Numbered from the stretch's first letter, positions 17,400 to 26,720 are shown. The stretch: DNA of 64,000 nucleotides from Streptomyces lavendulae subsp. lavendulae (GCF_002803845.1 NZ_CP024985.1:8319501-8383500); one strand, 5' to 3'. Translations and numbers: made by a program. Notes: generated from the letters alone by a model not told the origin.

Positions 17400-19105
17400 C
17401 GGAGGGTTCCTTCGGTGGGGGCGGGGACGGGGGCGGGTGCCGCGGCGCCGGCGCCGGGCGCAGGGGTCTCGGTCGCGCCGGAGGAAGAGGTCTCGGCCGC
17501 GTCGGAGGAAGGGGTGGGGGCGTCGGCCACGGGCAGGGTGAAGACGATCCGGGTGCCTTCACGGTGCTCGGTGTCGATCCGGATGTGCCCGCCCCCGTGT
17601 TCGACGATCTTCTTGCACAGCGAGAGTCCGATGCCGGTGCCGCCGTAGGTCTCGCGGCCGTGGAGCCGCTGGAAGATGACGAAGACCTTCTCGGCGAACT
17701 CGGCCGGCACGCCGATGCCGTTGTCGGTGACGGTGAAGGTGTGGAAGCCCGACTCCGCGGCGGGGCCGTCGGCCACGGCCACCTCGACGCGCGGAGCACG
17801 GTCGGGGGAGCGGAACTTGACGGCGTTGCCCACCAGGTTCTGCCACAGCATCGTCAGCAGCGTAGGGTCGCCCACCACGTCCGGCAGCCGCTCCGGCCGG
17901 GTGACCTCCGCGCCGCTCTCCTCCACGGCGGCAGCCAGGTTGCGCAGCGCCCGGTCCAGGGGACCGTCCATCGCGACCGTCTCGCGCGCGTCCTGGACGC
18001 GGCCCACCCGGGAGAAGGTCAGCAGGTCGTTGATGAGCACCTGCATCCGCTTGGCGCCGTCGACGGCGAAGCCGATGTACTGGGTGCCGCGCTCGTCGAG
18101 CCGGTCCCCGTAGCGCTTCTCCAGCAGTTGGCAGAAGGACGCCACCTTGCGCAGTGGCTCCTGGAGGTCGTGCGAGGCCACGTACGCGAACTGCTCCAGC
18201 TCGGCGTTGGAGCGGCGCAGCTCCACCGCCTGGGCGTCGAGCTCGGCAGCCGTGCGGTCGAGCCGCTCGGCGTTGCGCCGCGAGGCGTCCAGCTCGGCCA
18301 CCGTCCGGTGCCGCATGGCCTCCACCGCCCCGGCCAGGGCCCGTAGGTCGGAGGGACCGCTCAGGGGGATCTCCTCGGCGAAGGCTCCGTCCGCCACGCG
18401 CTGTGAGGCGGTCCTCACCAGGGCGAGCGGCCGCAGCACCCCCACGTGGAGCAGCAGGGCGAGGGCGGAGCCGGCCAGCAGGAAGGCCGCGACGATCGCC
18501 AGGAGGATGTGGTCGCGCTGTGAGCGCGCCTCGCCGAAGGTGGCCCGGGCGTCGGACTGGATGCGGTCCAGGCGGGCCTGTTGCGCTGTGATCCGGCGGC
18601 GGACCTCGTCGAAACGATCCTTGCCGGCTTGGAGGGACGGCGGGGCGGTGCCCTTCTCCACGGAGGCGATGGCGGGGGCCGCGAACTGTTCGCGCCAGGT
18701 CCGGGCGGCCTCTTGTACGGCGGCCAGGTCCCCGCGTACGCCGTCGTCGTCGTCGAGGGCCGTCGCCAGGTGCCGGGCGGCCTCGGACTCGTCGGACAGA
18801 CCGCGTTCGTACGGCTCCAGGAGCGCGGGTTCATCGGCCAGCAGGTAGCCGCGGACCCCGGTCTCCTGGTCCAGCAGGGCCGTCTCCAGCCGCAGGGCGT
18901 CCCGCTGGGCGGGCAGGATGCCGTCGACGAGCCGGTTCCCGGCCGCGGTGGTGCGGGACAGGAGGGCGGCGCCGAGCACGCCCGTGCCGACGACCATGAA
19001 GGCGAGCGTGACCAGTACGGTGGTCAGCCAGACCTGGAGGCTCACTCCATGGCGGTCCGGCGCCCGTCGCGGGGGTGTCGCGGGAAGCTGTGCGGGGGAG
19101 GTCAC
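17396..19105 (-). CDS. Sensor histidine kinase with CHASE3-like sensor and HAMP
   Basis: 569 residues from the GTG at 19105, whose GTGA overlaps the phosphatase stop; an in-frame ATG at 19121 is an alternative. TM1 is about residues 25-49, TM2 about 199-224. Between them lies a helical CHASE3-like region (LLDQETGVRGYLLADEPALL). HAMP follows, then a coiled stretch and the phosphoacceptor FAYVASHDLQEPLRKV with His312, as in phytochrome-type kinases. The ATPase domain has NLVGNAVKFR, VTDNGIGVP and GTGIGLSLCKKIVEHGGG. The tail is Ala/Pro-rich. It probably phosphorylates the receiver encoded next. Confidence 0.92.
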   Translation of the reverse strand: MTSPAQLPATPPRRAPDRHGVSLQVWLTTVLVTLAFMVVGTGVLGAALLSRTTAAGNRLVDGILPAQRDALRLETALLDQETGVRGYLLADEPALLEPYERGLSDESEAARHLATALDDDDGVRGDLAAVQEAARTWREQFAAPAIASVEKGTAPPSLQAGKDRFDEVRRRITAQQARLDRIQSDARATFGEARSQRDHILLAIVAAFLLAGSALALLLHVGVLRPLALVRTASQRVADGAFAEEIPLSGPSDLRALAGAVEAMRHRTVAELDASRRNAERLDRTAAELDAQAVELRRSNAELEQFAYVASHDLQEPLRKVASFCQLLEKRYGDRLDERGTQYIGFAVDGAKRMQVLINDLLTFSRVGRVQDARETVAMDGPLDRALRNLAAAVEESGAEVTRPERLPDVVGDPTLLTMLWQNLVGNAVKFRSPDRAPRVEVAVADGPAAESGFHTFTVTDNGIGVPAEFAEKVFVIFQRLHGRETYGGTGIGLSLCKKIVEHGGGHIRIDTEHREGTRIVFTLPVADAPTPSSDAAETSSSGATETPAPGAGAAAPAPVPAPTEGTLR

Positions 19106-20394
19106 GTGGGGGAGTTCCATTCGAGGTGGAGGACGGCGACGTCGTCGGCCAGGCCGCCCCAGTCCGCGGCGAGGCCTTGCGCCGTCCGGATCAGGGTGTC
19201 GACGAACGGTTCCGCGGGCAGGTCGGCGTGCCGGCGGGCGATGTCCAGGAGGCCGGCCTCGTCGAGGCGGTCGGAGCCGGGCCCGATGCGCCCCTCGATC
19301 AGGCCGTCCGTGAACAGCATCACCGCGCCGCCGGCCTCCACGTCGACCTCGGCGACGGGCCAGCCGGCGCCCCAGCCGGGCAGGATGCCCAGCGCCGGGC
19401 CCCCGGGGACGGTGCGCAACTCCACGCCCGCCCCGGAGCGGACCAGGAACCCGGGGTGGCCCGCCCGCTGGACTGAGACGGCCTCGGTGCCGGCGGGACG
19501 GGTGAGGGAGACGAGGGTGGCGAAGATCTCGGGGCCGGAGCGTTCCGCCAGCAGGATCCGCTCCAGGAGCCGGAGCAGTTCGGCGCCGCGTGCGCCGGCC
19601 ATGACGAAGGACCGCCATGCCACGCGCAGGCAGACACCGAGTGCCGCTTCGCTGGGGCCGTGTCCCGATACGTCGCCGACGACGGCGTGGGTGGCCCCGT
19701 CGGGGGTCTGGACGACGTCGTAGAAGTCGCCGCCGAGCAATGTCTGCGCGCGGCCGGGATGGTAGCGGGCGCAGACGGTGACCGCGTCGGCCACGCCGTC
19801 GAGCAGCAGCGGAGTGGGGAGCAGGCCGCGTTCGAGCCGTGCGTTCTCCTCGGCGCGCAGTCGGCTCGCCTGGAGGGCGACGGTCGCCAGTTCGGTGCGC
19901 TTGCGCTGGATCGCGTAGCGGATGGCCCGCATGAAGACGTCGGCCTCCAAGCGCCCTTTGACGAGGTAGTCCTGCGCACCGGCAGCGACGGCGGCCAGTC
20001 CTGCCCGCTCCTCCGACAGTCCCGTCAGGACGACGACCGCCGCTTCGGCGCACACGGCGAGGACCTTCCTCAGCCCGTCCAGGCCCTGGGTGTCGGGCAG
20101 GTGCAGGTCCAGCAGGACGCACTCGGGGGCTTCGGCCTCCAGTAGGCGGAGGGCCTCGGCGAGTGACCCGGCCCGGCCGAGACGGACCTCGATCCCGCTG
20201 TCCTCCACCAGTTCCTCGACGAGCAGGGCGTCGCCCTCGTCGTCCTCGATGAGCAGGACGTAGGGCGGTACGCCGTCCCACAGTGCCAGTAAGCCGTCCG
20301 GCTGCCCGGAAGGCGCCTGCCGGGGCCGGACCACCGGCTGCTGCGTCGTGCCGGCGACCGGGTGCCGGGCCCCGAGTTCGGAAGTGCTCACCAT
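19102..20394 (-). CDS. Response regulator with SpoIIE-type PP2C phosphatase output
   Basis: 430 residues. The receiver domain is about 44-160 (LLIEDDEGDALLVE; Asp96 in CVLLDLHLPD; Lys in YLVKGRL). A short helical linker leads to the phosphatase domain (about 190-428) with LLGGDFYDVV, VVGDVSGHGPSEA, RAGHPG, VMLFTDGLIEGR and the C-terminal DDVAVLHLEW, the metal-binding acidic residues of PPM/SpoIIE enzymes. Phosphorylation would control dephosphorylation of a STAS protein, most simply the one at 16499. It is the first gene of the operon; a TTGCC-type palindrome lies about 85 bp upstream. Confidence 0.93.
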   Translation of the reverse strand: MVSTSELGARHPVAGTTQQPVVRPRQAPSGQPDGLLALWDGVPPYVLLIEDDEGDALLVEELVEDSGIEVRLGRAGSLAEALRLLEAEAPECVLLDLHLPDTQGLDGLRKVLAVCAEAAVVVLTGLSEERAGLAAVAAGAQDYLVKGRLEADVFMRAIRYAIQRKRTELATVALQASRLRAEENARLERGLLPTPLLLDGVADAVTVCARYHPGRAQTLLGGDFYDVVQTPDGATHAVVGDVSGHGPSEAALGVCLRVAWRSFVMAGARGAELLRLLERILLAERSGPEIFATLVSLTRPAGTEAVSVQRAGHPGFLVRSGAGVELRTVPGGPALGILPGWGAGWPVAEVDVEAGGAVMLFTDGLIEGRIGPGSDRLDEAGLLDIARRHADLPAEPFVDTLIRTAQGLAADWGGLADDVAVLHLEWNSPT

Positions 20395-20478
20395 GGCGTC
20401 GCGTCTGTCCCTTCTTCATTCCGGACGGCGGACGCCCGACGGCCGCGTGGTCGATGCGGGTAAGCCTAGAGTGATCAT

Positions 20479-20492
20479 TTGCCGTAAGGCAA
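20479..20492. promoter_or_regulatory. MarR-type palindrome upstream of the partner-switching operon
   Basis: TTGCCGTAAGGCAA is a perfect 5-bp dyad with a 4-bp spacer, the size expected for MarR operators. On the minus strand TTGCCT overlapping it and TAGGCT 18 bp further on could be the -35 and -10 boxes of the operon starting at 20394. It lies between that operon and the 3' end of a marR gene, which could supply the repressor. Confidence 0.5.
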
Positions 20493-20581
20493 TATTTTAC
20501 ACCTCAATGATCCTGTCATCCCCGGAAGGCACGCGAACCGGCCACCCGCAGACCGGGACCGGCCACCCCGGCCCCCGACCG

Positions 20582-21118
20582 TCAGGCGCTGTCCGGAACC
20601 CGCGCCGGAGCCGACGACAACCCCGGCGCCGGCGGGGCGCAGGCGCCCGCAGGCGAGCTGTCGGCCGGTGTCGGCCCCGCGGCGGCCTCCCGGAACGCCG
20701 CCAAGCCCGCAACCAGCGAGTCCACCGCCGCGGGCGCCATCCGCCCCAGCACCGCCGAAAGCTCGCGCACCCGGACCGCCCGCTGCTCGTCCAGCAGCGC
20801 CCGCCCCCGCGGCGTGAGCCGCACCTCCACCTCGCGCCGCCGGGACGGGTGGGGCGAGCGGACCAGCAGCCCCATCGCCTCCAGCCGGTCACAGAGCCGG
20901 GTGACCGACGGCGGCCGGGAGCCCAGCAGTTCGCCCAGGGCCCGCAGGTTGACCCCCTCGGCGCCCTCGACGGCGAGCAGCGCCCGCAGCTGCGACGGTG
21001 ACACCGCCGGCGCCACTTCGTCCTGGCCCCTGGCGTGCAGCACCGCGAGGAGCTCCGCCGCGGCGGCGAGTGCCGCGGCCGGCTCCTCGTACGCGCCGGA
21101 GCGGGCGGGACGGGGCAT
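20582..21118 (-). CDS. MarR-family transcriptional regulator
   Basis: 178 residues. The winged helix-turn-helix is clear: VSPSQLRALLAVE, LRALGELLGSRPPSVTRLCDRLE and the wing RREVEVRLTPRGRALL. It is closely similar in its core to the MarR protein at 22450 (PPSVTRLCDRLEA in both), so the two look like paralogues flanking the phosphatase at 21155. Its tail after residue 145 is Pro/Ala-rich. It ends about 90 bp from the palindrome at 20479. Confidence 0.9.
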   Translation of the reverse strand: MPRPARSGAYEEPAAALAAAAELLAVLHARGQDEVAPAVSPSQLRALLAVEGAEGVNLRALGELLGSRPPSVTRLCDRLEAMGLLVRSPHPSRRREVEVRLTPRGRALLDEQRAVRVRELSAVLGRMAPAAVDSLVAGLAAFREAAAGPTPADSSPAGACAPPAPGLSSAPARVPDSA

Positions 21119-21154
21119 GCCACCACTGTGCCACCCCGCGGCAGGCTCAGCCCC

Positions 21155-22348
21155 CTATCGCCCGGGCCGGCCGTGCCAGTCGAGGCAGACGACCATCGCG
21201 TCATCGGCGGCGTCCACGCCGCCCCGGTACCCCGGCAGCTCCTCCAGCAGGGCCCGCGGCACCTGCGAGGGCGGCAACAGCCGTGTGCTCATGACTGCCC
21301 GGGTCAGGGCGTGCAGGCCGTACGGTTCACCGGCCGGGGAGAGGACGTCGTAGACGCCGTCGCTCAGGAAGAACAGCCGGTCCCCGGGCAGGACCCGCAG
21401 GCTCTGGCAGGTGTAGACGGTGTCCTCGAACATGCCGAGCGGCAGCTGCGCCTCCAGCCCGATCGGCTCCACGACGCCCCCGCGCAGCCGCCAGACCCGG
21501 GGCGAGCCCGCGTCGATGACCTCGGCCTCGCCGGTGTCCAGGTCGAATCGGAGCAGCAGCATCGCCAGGTGCCGGCGCCCCTGGTACTGGCCGTAGAGGG
21601 CCTGGTCCGCCAGGGCCGCCTGATCGGCGAGGCCGAGATCGGCCCGCCGGGCGTTGCGCAGGGCGCTGACGGCGAGGTTGGTCAGCAGCGCCGCGTCGAT
21701 GCCCTCCCCCATGCCGTTGTTGACGGTCAGCGTCAGGTGGTCGGCGGAGGCCGACCAGTCGAAACTGTCGCCGAAAACGGCGTACGCGGGCTCCAGCTGC
21801 GCCCCGAGGTCGTACTCGGGCCGTGAGCAGGAGCGCCCCGGCAGCAGCTGCCACTGCATCTCGGCGGCCAGGGTGAGCCTCCTGGCCCGGCGCGCCTGGA
21901 GGAAGAAGTCGGTGTCGCGGTCGGCGACGAGGATCTCGTGCGCCAGCGCGTCGGCCACGTCCCGCAGCGGGGCGAGGAGCGCGCCGACCGCGACGCCGGC
22001 CGGGAAGCGGACGCTCAGGACCCCGAGCCGGTCGCCGCGCACGGTCACGGGCAGGTGCACGGTCGCCCCGTCCTCCCCGGGGACCACGTGCGGCTCCTGG
22101 GAGCCGAAGGCCCGGCCCTCGGCGCTGTTGTACGCCGACACGGAACCGGCGGTGAAGGGCCGCACCGTGACGGGCTGGAGCCGTGCCGAGGCGTAGTCCG
22201 CCATCAGCAGTTCGGCCCCGGCCGCCCCGTGGTCGCGCGCCAGAACGACCCGGACCTCCTCGAACAACTCGTGCGGGGCGGCGCCGCGCAGCACGCGCTC
22301 GACGTGCCCGCCGCCCCCGACATCCTCGCCGCCTACGACTTCAGTCAC
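21155..22348 (-). CDS. PP2C/SpoIIE-type serine phosphatase with GAF-like N-terminus
   Basis: 397 residues from the GTG at 22348 (VTEVVGGEDVGG). The first 190 residues resemble a GAF-type sensor (HVERVLRGAAPHELFEEVRV, VHLPVTVRGDRLGVLSVRF). The phosphatase domain follows (EMQWQLLPGRSCSRPEYDL, FGDSFDWSA, GMGEGIDAALLTNLAV, DAGSPRVW, LFFLSDGVYDVL). DSFDWS replaces the usual GDxYD and NNGMGEG replaces DVxGHG, so some metal ligands are altered and activity is uncertain. It is divergent from marR at 22450; both probably share regulation. Confidence 0.85.
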   Translation of the reverse strand: MTEVVGGEDVGGGGHVERVLRGAAPHELFEEVRVVLARDHGAAGAELLMADYASARLQPVTVRPFTAGSVSAYNSAEGRAFGSQEPHVVPGEDGATVHLPVTVRGDRLGVLSVRFPAGVAVGALLAPLRDVADALAHEILVADRDTDFFLQARRARRLTLAAEMQWQLLPGRSCSRPEYDLGAQLEPAYAVFGDSFDWSASADHLTLTVNNGMGEGIDAALLTNLAVSALRNARRADLGLADQAALADQALYGQYQGRRHLAMLLLRFDLDTGEAEVIDAGSPRVWRLRGGVVEPIGLEAQLPLGMFEDTVYTCQSLRVLPGDRLFFLSDGVYDVLSPAGEPYGLHALTRAVMSTRLLPPSQVPRALLEELPGYRGGVDAADDAMVVCLDWHGRPGR

Positions 22349-22449
22349 CGGCCCCGTACCCGTCCTTCTCGGAACTGCCAAAATGGGGGACGACGAAGCC
22401 GCCGGTCCGCCGGGGAAGGGCTGCGCGTACGTCCGGTAGGGAGTGTCAC

Positions 22450-22956
22450 ATGAGTCAGAGGCCGATCGGCTCCCCACGCCCGCGGGAAGCCGTGTCGGCG
22501 GTGGCGCGGATGAGCGAGCTGATCGAGCTGCTGGAGGTGGTCTGGGAGCGCGGCCGGGACACCGCCAGCGCCCCGCCCGTGTCCTCCGCGCAGGCCCGGG
22601 TGCTGTTCCTCGTCGAGGCGAACGGCCGGTTGAACCTGCGCGACCTCGGCAGACTGCTGGAGGCGGCCCCGCCGTCGGTCACCCGGCTGTGCGACCGCCT
22701 GGAGGCCGTGGGCTTCCTCGAACGGCACCCCGGGGCCGACGACCGCCGGGAGGTACTGCTCCGGCTGACCTCCTCGGGCCGGACGTACCTCGAACGACTG
22801 CGCGTCCGCAGGCAGGACGCGCTGGCCGAGGCGATGGCCACGATGCCGGAAGCCTCCAGGGCCGCCCTGGCCGCGGGACTCGCCGACTTCTGTGAGGCGG
22901 TCGCGCAGCCGCTGCGGCTTCCGTCCCCGGAGTCCTCCACCACCAGAACGGCCTGA
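22450..22956 (+). CDS. MarR-family transcriptional regulator (paralogue)
   Basis: 168 residues from the ATG at 22450. Core motifs: VSSAQARVLFLVE, LRDLGRLLEAAPPSVTRLCDR and the wing DDRREVLLRLTSSGRTYL. The recognition helix matches that of the MarR protein at 20582, which suggests related operators. It is divergent from the GAF/PP2C gene with a 101-bp gap and is a likely regulator of it. A gene pair of MarR plus SpoIIE phosphatase is common in Streptomyces. Confidence 0.9.
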   Translation: MSQRPIGSPRPREAVSAVARMSELIELLEVVWERGRDTASAPPVSSAQARVLFLVEANGRLNLRDLGRLLEAAPPSVTRLCDRLEAVGFLERHPGADDRREVLLRLTSSGRTYLERLRVRRQDALAEAMATMPEASRAALAAGLADFCEAVAQPLRLPSPESSTTRTA

Positions 22957-22981
22957 ACCACACCGGCCCGTACCCGGGGGC

Positions 22982-23803
22982 TCAGGAAGCGGGGCGGGAG
23001 ACTCCCTCCGACGGGGCCTCCGGGGCGGAGCCGACCGCGATCTCCGGCTCCAGGCCCTCGCCGACCGCCGTGCGCGGGCGCCCGGTGTCGGCCCGCCAGG
23101 CCTCGAATGCGAGGGTCGTCGCCGTGATCACGGCGATGCCGAGCAGCCAGCCCCCGACGACGTCACTCACCCAGTGGACGCCCAGGGCGACCCGGGTGTA
23201 ACCGACCCCGAGCACCGCGGTCGCCGCGAGCAGCCACGGCACCGGCCGCCACGGGCGGGGGACCAGCGGGAGCAGCACCAGCAGGAGCACGCCGGCGGAG
23301 GTCGTGGCCGTCATGGCGTGACCGGAGGGGAAGGAGAAGCCGGGTGCGTGGGCGACGGGCTCCGGCAGGTGCGGACGGGCACGCTCCACCACGTTCTTGA
23401 CCAGGAACCCGATCAGGGCCCCGGACGCCGACGTGACACCGGCCCAGGCCGCCAGCCGCCAGGCCCGCCGGGTCAGGAGCCACACCACCAGGGCCCCCAC
23501 CAGCAGGCGCAGGGTCACCGGGTCCCACACCACGCCGGTGAAGAAGTCCATGACGCGCACCCAGGAGGGGTGCGCGAGGGCGGCACCGTGCAGCCGCTCC
23601 GCAGTGGCCCGGTCGAGCCGGTACAGCGGCGGCCACCGGGATTCGACGAGGACGAGGGCCAGGGCGAACGGCACCGCCGCCACGGCCGTGACCGCCACCG
23701 CCAGCACCATTCTGCGGCCGAAAGCCGCGTCGGGCCCGGAGTGCCGGACGAGGAACGCCCGGACGGCGGCCGGGCGTCGGGAACGGGCCGTGCGCTGTGC
23801 CAT
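22982..23803 (-). CDS. PAP2-family membrane lipid phosphatase
   Basis: 273 residues with about six hydrophobic segments. The phosphatase signature is complete: KNVVERARP (C1), SFPSGHAM (C2) and RVALGVHWVSDVVGG (C3), with the catalytic His residues in SGH and in HWVSD. Such proteins dephosphorylate phosphatidic acid, undecaprenyl pyrophosphate or similar lipids at the outer membrane face. Its stop is 26 bp from the end of the convergent marR gene. Confidence 0.9.
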   Translation of the reverse strand: MAQRTARSRRPAAVRAFLVRHSGPDAAFGRRMVLAVAVTAVAAVPFALALVLVESRWPPLYRLDRATAERLHGAALAHPSWVRVMDFFTGVVWDPVTLRLLVGALVVWLLTRRAWRLAAWAGVTSASGALIGFLVKNVVERARPHLPEPVAHAPGFSFPSGHAMTATTSAGVLLLVLLPLVPRPWRPVPWLLAATAVLGVGYTRVALGVHWVSDVVGGWLLGIAVITATTLAFEAWRADTGRPRTAVGEGLEPEIAVGSAPEAPSEGVSRPAS

Positions 23804-23864
23804 GGGGTGAACCTGCCTTCGGGGGGTGCGATGGCTCGGGTGTGGTGTCAGACGCCCGGATCCG

Positions 23865-24818
23865 TCAGACGCCCGGGTCCCGGGTCACCGGATCCCGCGT
23901 GCCCGCGCGCACCGCCTCCAGCTGGGCCGCGAAGGACAGGCCGAGGAACAGCGCCAGGGAGGTGAGGTAGGACCAGAGCAGCAGCGACATGATCGCGCTG
24001 AGGGGCCCGTAGACGCTGGTGAAGGAGCTGCTGGCACCGACGTACAGGCTCAGCGCCCAGGTCGCTCCGAGCCACAGCACCAGGTGGACGACGGCGCCGA
24101 AGGCGAGCCAGGTGTAGCCGGGCTGGGCACGGCGCGGCGAGAGGCGGAAGATCGCGCTGGTGGCGAGCACGGCCAGCAGCACCCCGGCGGGCCAGCGCAG
24201 GACGTCCCAGGCCCGGACGGCGTCCGGGCCGAGGTGGTACACCTCGGCGAACGCGTGGGTCAGGTCGGAGCCGAGGACCATGAGGACGAAGCTGAGCCCC
24301 AGGGGAAGACCCGCCAGCACCGCCATGACCAGGCCCCGCGCGTACTTGCGCAGGAAGGGCCGGTCGCGTTCGTTGCCGTAGATGCGGTTCGCGCCGCGCT
24401 CGACCTGGCACAGGCTCGTGGTGACGTTGACGAGGGAGAACAACAGGCCCAGCCAGAGGGCCGCCTGCCCGCCGCCGCCGGCCTGGTGCCGGCTCTGACG
24501 CAGCGCCTCGTCGACCAGCTCCTGGCTCGGGCCGTTGGTCATCCGGTTGATCGTGAGCTCGGCGACGTGCCCCAAGCCCTCGGTGTGCAGGACGCTGGAG
24601 AGGCCTACCGCGGCGATGGCCAGCGGCACGATCGACAGGACGGTCTGGAGGGCGAGAGCGCGGGAGTGGCTGAAGCCGTCCGCGTAGCGGAAGCGCACGA
24701 AGGAATCCCTGGCCAGGCGCCAGCCGCCGTAACGGCGCAGCGCCACCCATGCCTCGTCGCCGGACAGTTCCTCCCCCCGCACGTCGCGTCGCTGCGGTAC
24801 CCGGCTGGCGGTTCCCAT
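23865..24818 (-). CDS. YihY/BrkB-family inner membrane protein
   Basis: 317 residues. The family pattern is seen: SFVRFRYADGFSHSRALALQ, VLSIVPLAIAAVGLSS, NRIYGNERDRPFLRKYARGL and the last helices VYGPLSAIMSLLLWSYLTSL. About six membrane helices. The function of the family is unsettled (formerly annotated as ribonuclease BN, now treated as a membrane transporter or flippase-like protein). It sits between two PAP2 genes on the same strand, which supports a lipid-related role. Confidence 0.9.
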   Translation of the reverse strand: MGTASRVPQRRDVRGEELSGDEAWVALRRYGGWRLARDSFVRFRYADGFSHSRALALQTVLSIVPLAIAAVGLSSVLHTEGLGHVAELTINRMTNGPSQELVDEALRQSRHQAGGGGQAALWLGLLFSLVNVTTSLCQVERGANRIYGNERDRPFLRKYARGLVMAVLAGLPLGLSFVLMVLGSDLTHAFAEVYHLGPDAVRAWDVLRWPAGVLLAVLATSAIFRLSPRRAQPGYTWLAFGAVVHLVLWLGATWALSLYVGASSSFTSVYGPLSAIMSLLLWSYLTSLALFLGLSFAAQLEAVRAGTRDPVTRDPGV

Positions 24819-24897
24819 CGTCGGTCTCCCCTTCCTGACGGTGTGTGCTCCGAGGCGCTCCGAAGCGTTCGGAGTTCGGAGCGGCCGTTCCCACAGG

Positions 24898-26667
24898 TCA
24901 CAGGTGCGCGGCGCGTGCGGTAAGCGAGGTGCCGTCCGGGACGCGCGACGCTGCCACCGCGGCCGGGGCGCCGGGCGCGCGGGGCAGCCGCATCCGCAGG
25001 GCGCCCGGTTCGATCCCGGCGGTCAGCAGGGTGCCCTCGCCCAGGGAGTCGCCGTCGGCCTCGCGGTCCTGGGCCCGTGCGAAGCGGAGCTCGATCCGCC
25101 CGGCGCTGAAGTACTCCAGCGATCCGCCGGCGACGGACACCGGTCCGCCGGGTCCCGGCGCCGCAGCCGGACGCCGTACCGTCCGGGCGGCCAGGTGCGC
25201 CGCCGCGGCGAGCCAGCCTGCCGCCCCCCGGGGGTCGAAGAGCACGACCTCCAGCCGGCCGCTGTCCGGCCGGGCCCGCGGCAGCAGGTCCAGGCCGGCC
25301 CGGAGTTCGCCGGCGTTGCCGAGGACGACCATCCGGGCCCGCCGCCGGATCGGGCGTCCCCCGTCGAGGCGGAGCGTCAGGCGCATGCGGGGGTCGCGCA
25401 GGTGCCGGGCGGCCGCCAGGGCGTAGGCGGCCCAGCCGAGGCGGTCCTTGAGGGCCGGGGACGCGTCACGGACCATGGCGGCGTCGAAGCCGACGCCCGC
25501 CATGACGGTGAACCGGGTCGGCGGGAGGCCGTCGCCCTCGATCCGGCCGACGTCGATCCCGAAGTCGCCGCCGGCCAGGGCTTCGTCGAGGGCCGTCGCC
25601 GGATCGGACGGCAGGCCCAGGTTGCGGGCGAGCAGGTTGCCGGTGCCGCAGGGTACGAGGACCAGCGGGATCCCGGTGCCCGCGACGGCATCGGCGCAGA
25701 CGCGTACGGTGCCGTCGCCGCCGCACGCCACGACCAGGTCCACGTTGCCTGCGTCGCACTCCTGCGGAAGGCTTCCGCAGGGCCGCTCCGGGGTGGTGGA
25801 GGTCCACCGCTGGTCGGAGAATCCGTGGCGCAGGAGCAGGGCGCGTACCCCGTCGGCCAGCTCGTCCGGGCAGCCGTGGGGATGGCGTACGACGACGACA
25901 CTCCCGTTCCGCTGGCGCCCGCCGGCAGGGCCGGACCGCCCCGGACCCGCGGGTACGGCCACCGCCCCGCCGTCCGGAGTCCGCCGCCGTGTCCGGGCGT
26001 CGGCGGCGCCGCGCCCGGCCAGGCACACCGACCCGAGGACGATCAGGGTCACGGCCCCGTTGAGCAGTGCGCCCAGTACGTCGGACGGATGGTGCATCCC
26101 CCGGTAGATCCGGGACAGCCCGACCGCCGGCGGTACGAGCAGCAGCACTCCGGCCATCAGGTACCGCCCACGGGAGCGGGTACGCATCAGGAGGAGGACG
26201 GCCAGCCCCCCGTACAGGGCGACGGCCCCGCCGACGTGCCCCGAGGGGAAACTCGACGTGGGCGGGGCTCCGTCCAGCCGGGGAACGTCGGGACGGGGCC
26301 GCTCCACGAGGGACGTGACGACGAGGAAGACCGCCGACTGCACGGCGACCGACGCGCCCAGGAACACGGCCTCCGCCCACCGGGGAGCCGGCGGCAGCAT
26401 CAGCAGCGCCGCCACACAGACCAGCGTCACGGCGATGACGCCTTCCGTGCCGGCCAGCAGCGACAGGCCCGCGCTCACGGCGTTCCCGACCGGGCTCCGG
26501 TGCGTGGCGAAATCCCGGGACAGCCGCCCCTCCAGGGCGAGCGGGCCATGACCGGCCGCCGCCACATGGGTCACCCACAGTCCCAGGAGCACCATCGCGC
26601 CGGTCTGGGCCGGCAGGATCCATACCAGCCAGGAGGGTCTCACGGCCCCGCTCTTCATCGTCGTCAT
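24898..26667 (-). CDS. Fusion of PAP2 phosphatase and diacylglycerol-kinase-like domain
   Basis: 589 residues from the ATG at 26667; GTG 26688 is an alternative. The N-terminal half is a six-helix PAP2 domain (VERPRPDVPRLDG, SFPSGHVGGAV, RIYRGMHHPSDVLGALL). The C-terminal half, from about residue 260, is a DAGK/YegS/LCB5-type lipid kinase (VVACGGDGTVRVCADAVAG, VPCGTGNLLARNLG, GVGFDAAMV, LEYFSAGRIELRFARAQ). One chain thus carries a lipid phosphatase and a lipid kinase, with opposite chemistry on opposite membrane faces by family expectation. Such fusions are known in actinobacteria; their physiology is little studied. Confidence 0.9.
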   Translation of the reverse strand: MTTMKSGAVRPSWLVWILPAQTGAMVLLGLWVTHVAAAGHGPLALEGRLSRDFATHRSPVGNAVSAGLSLLAGTEGVIAVTLVCVAALLMLPPAPRWAEAVFLGASVAVQSAVFLVVTSLVERPRPDVPRLDGAPPTSSFPSGHVGGAVALYGGLAVLLLMRTRSRGRYLMAGVLLLVPPAVGLSRIYRGMHHPSDVLGALLNGAVTLIVLGSVCLAGRGAADARTRRRTPDGGAVAVPAGPGRSGPAGGRQRNGSVVVVRHPHGCPDELADGVRALLLRHGFSDQRWTSTTPERPCGSLPQECDAGNVDLVVACGGDGTVRVCADAVAGTGIPLVLVPCGTGNLLARNLGLPSDPATALDEALAGGDFGIDVGRIEGDGLPPTRFTVMAGVGFDAAMVRDASPALKDRLGWAAYALAAARHLRDPRMRLTLRLDGGRPIRRRARMVVLGNAGELRAGLDLLPRARPDSGRLEVVLFDPRGAAGWLAAAAHLAARTVRRPAAAPGPGGPVSVAGGSLEYFSAGRIELRFARAQDREADGDSLGEGTLLTAGIEPGALRMRLPRAPGAPAAVAASRVPDGTSLTARAAHL

Positions 26668-26720
26668 GGAGGTCGTGTTACCCGTCACGGCCCGATGATG
26701 CGCGTGCCGCCCGGCCCGGC

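Noticed and set aside
17396..20419. A 1007-codon frame including the kinase
   Set aside because: The upstream 440 codons are Arg-rich and antiparallel in character to the receiver/phosphatase gene that clearly occupies 19102-20394.
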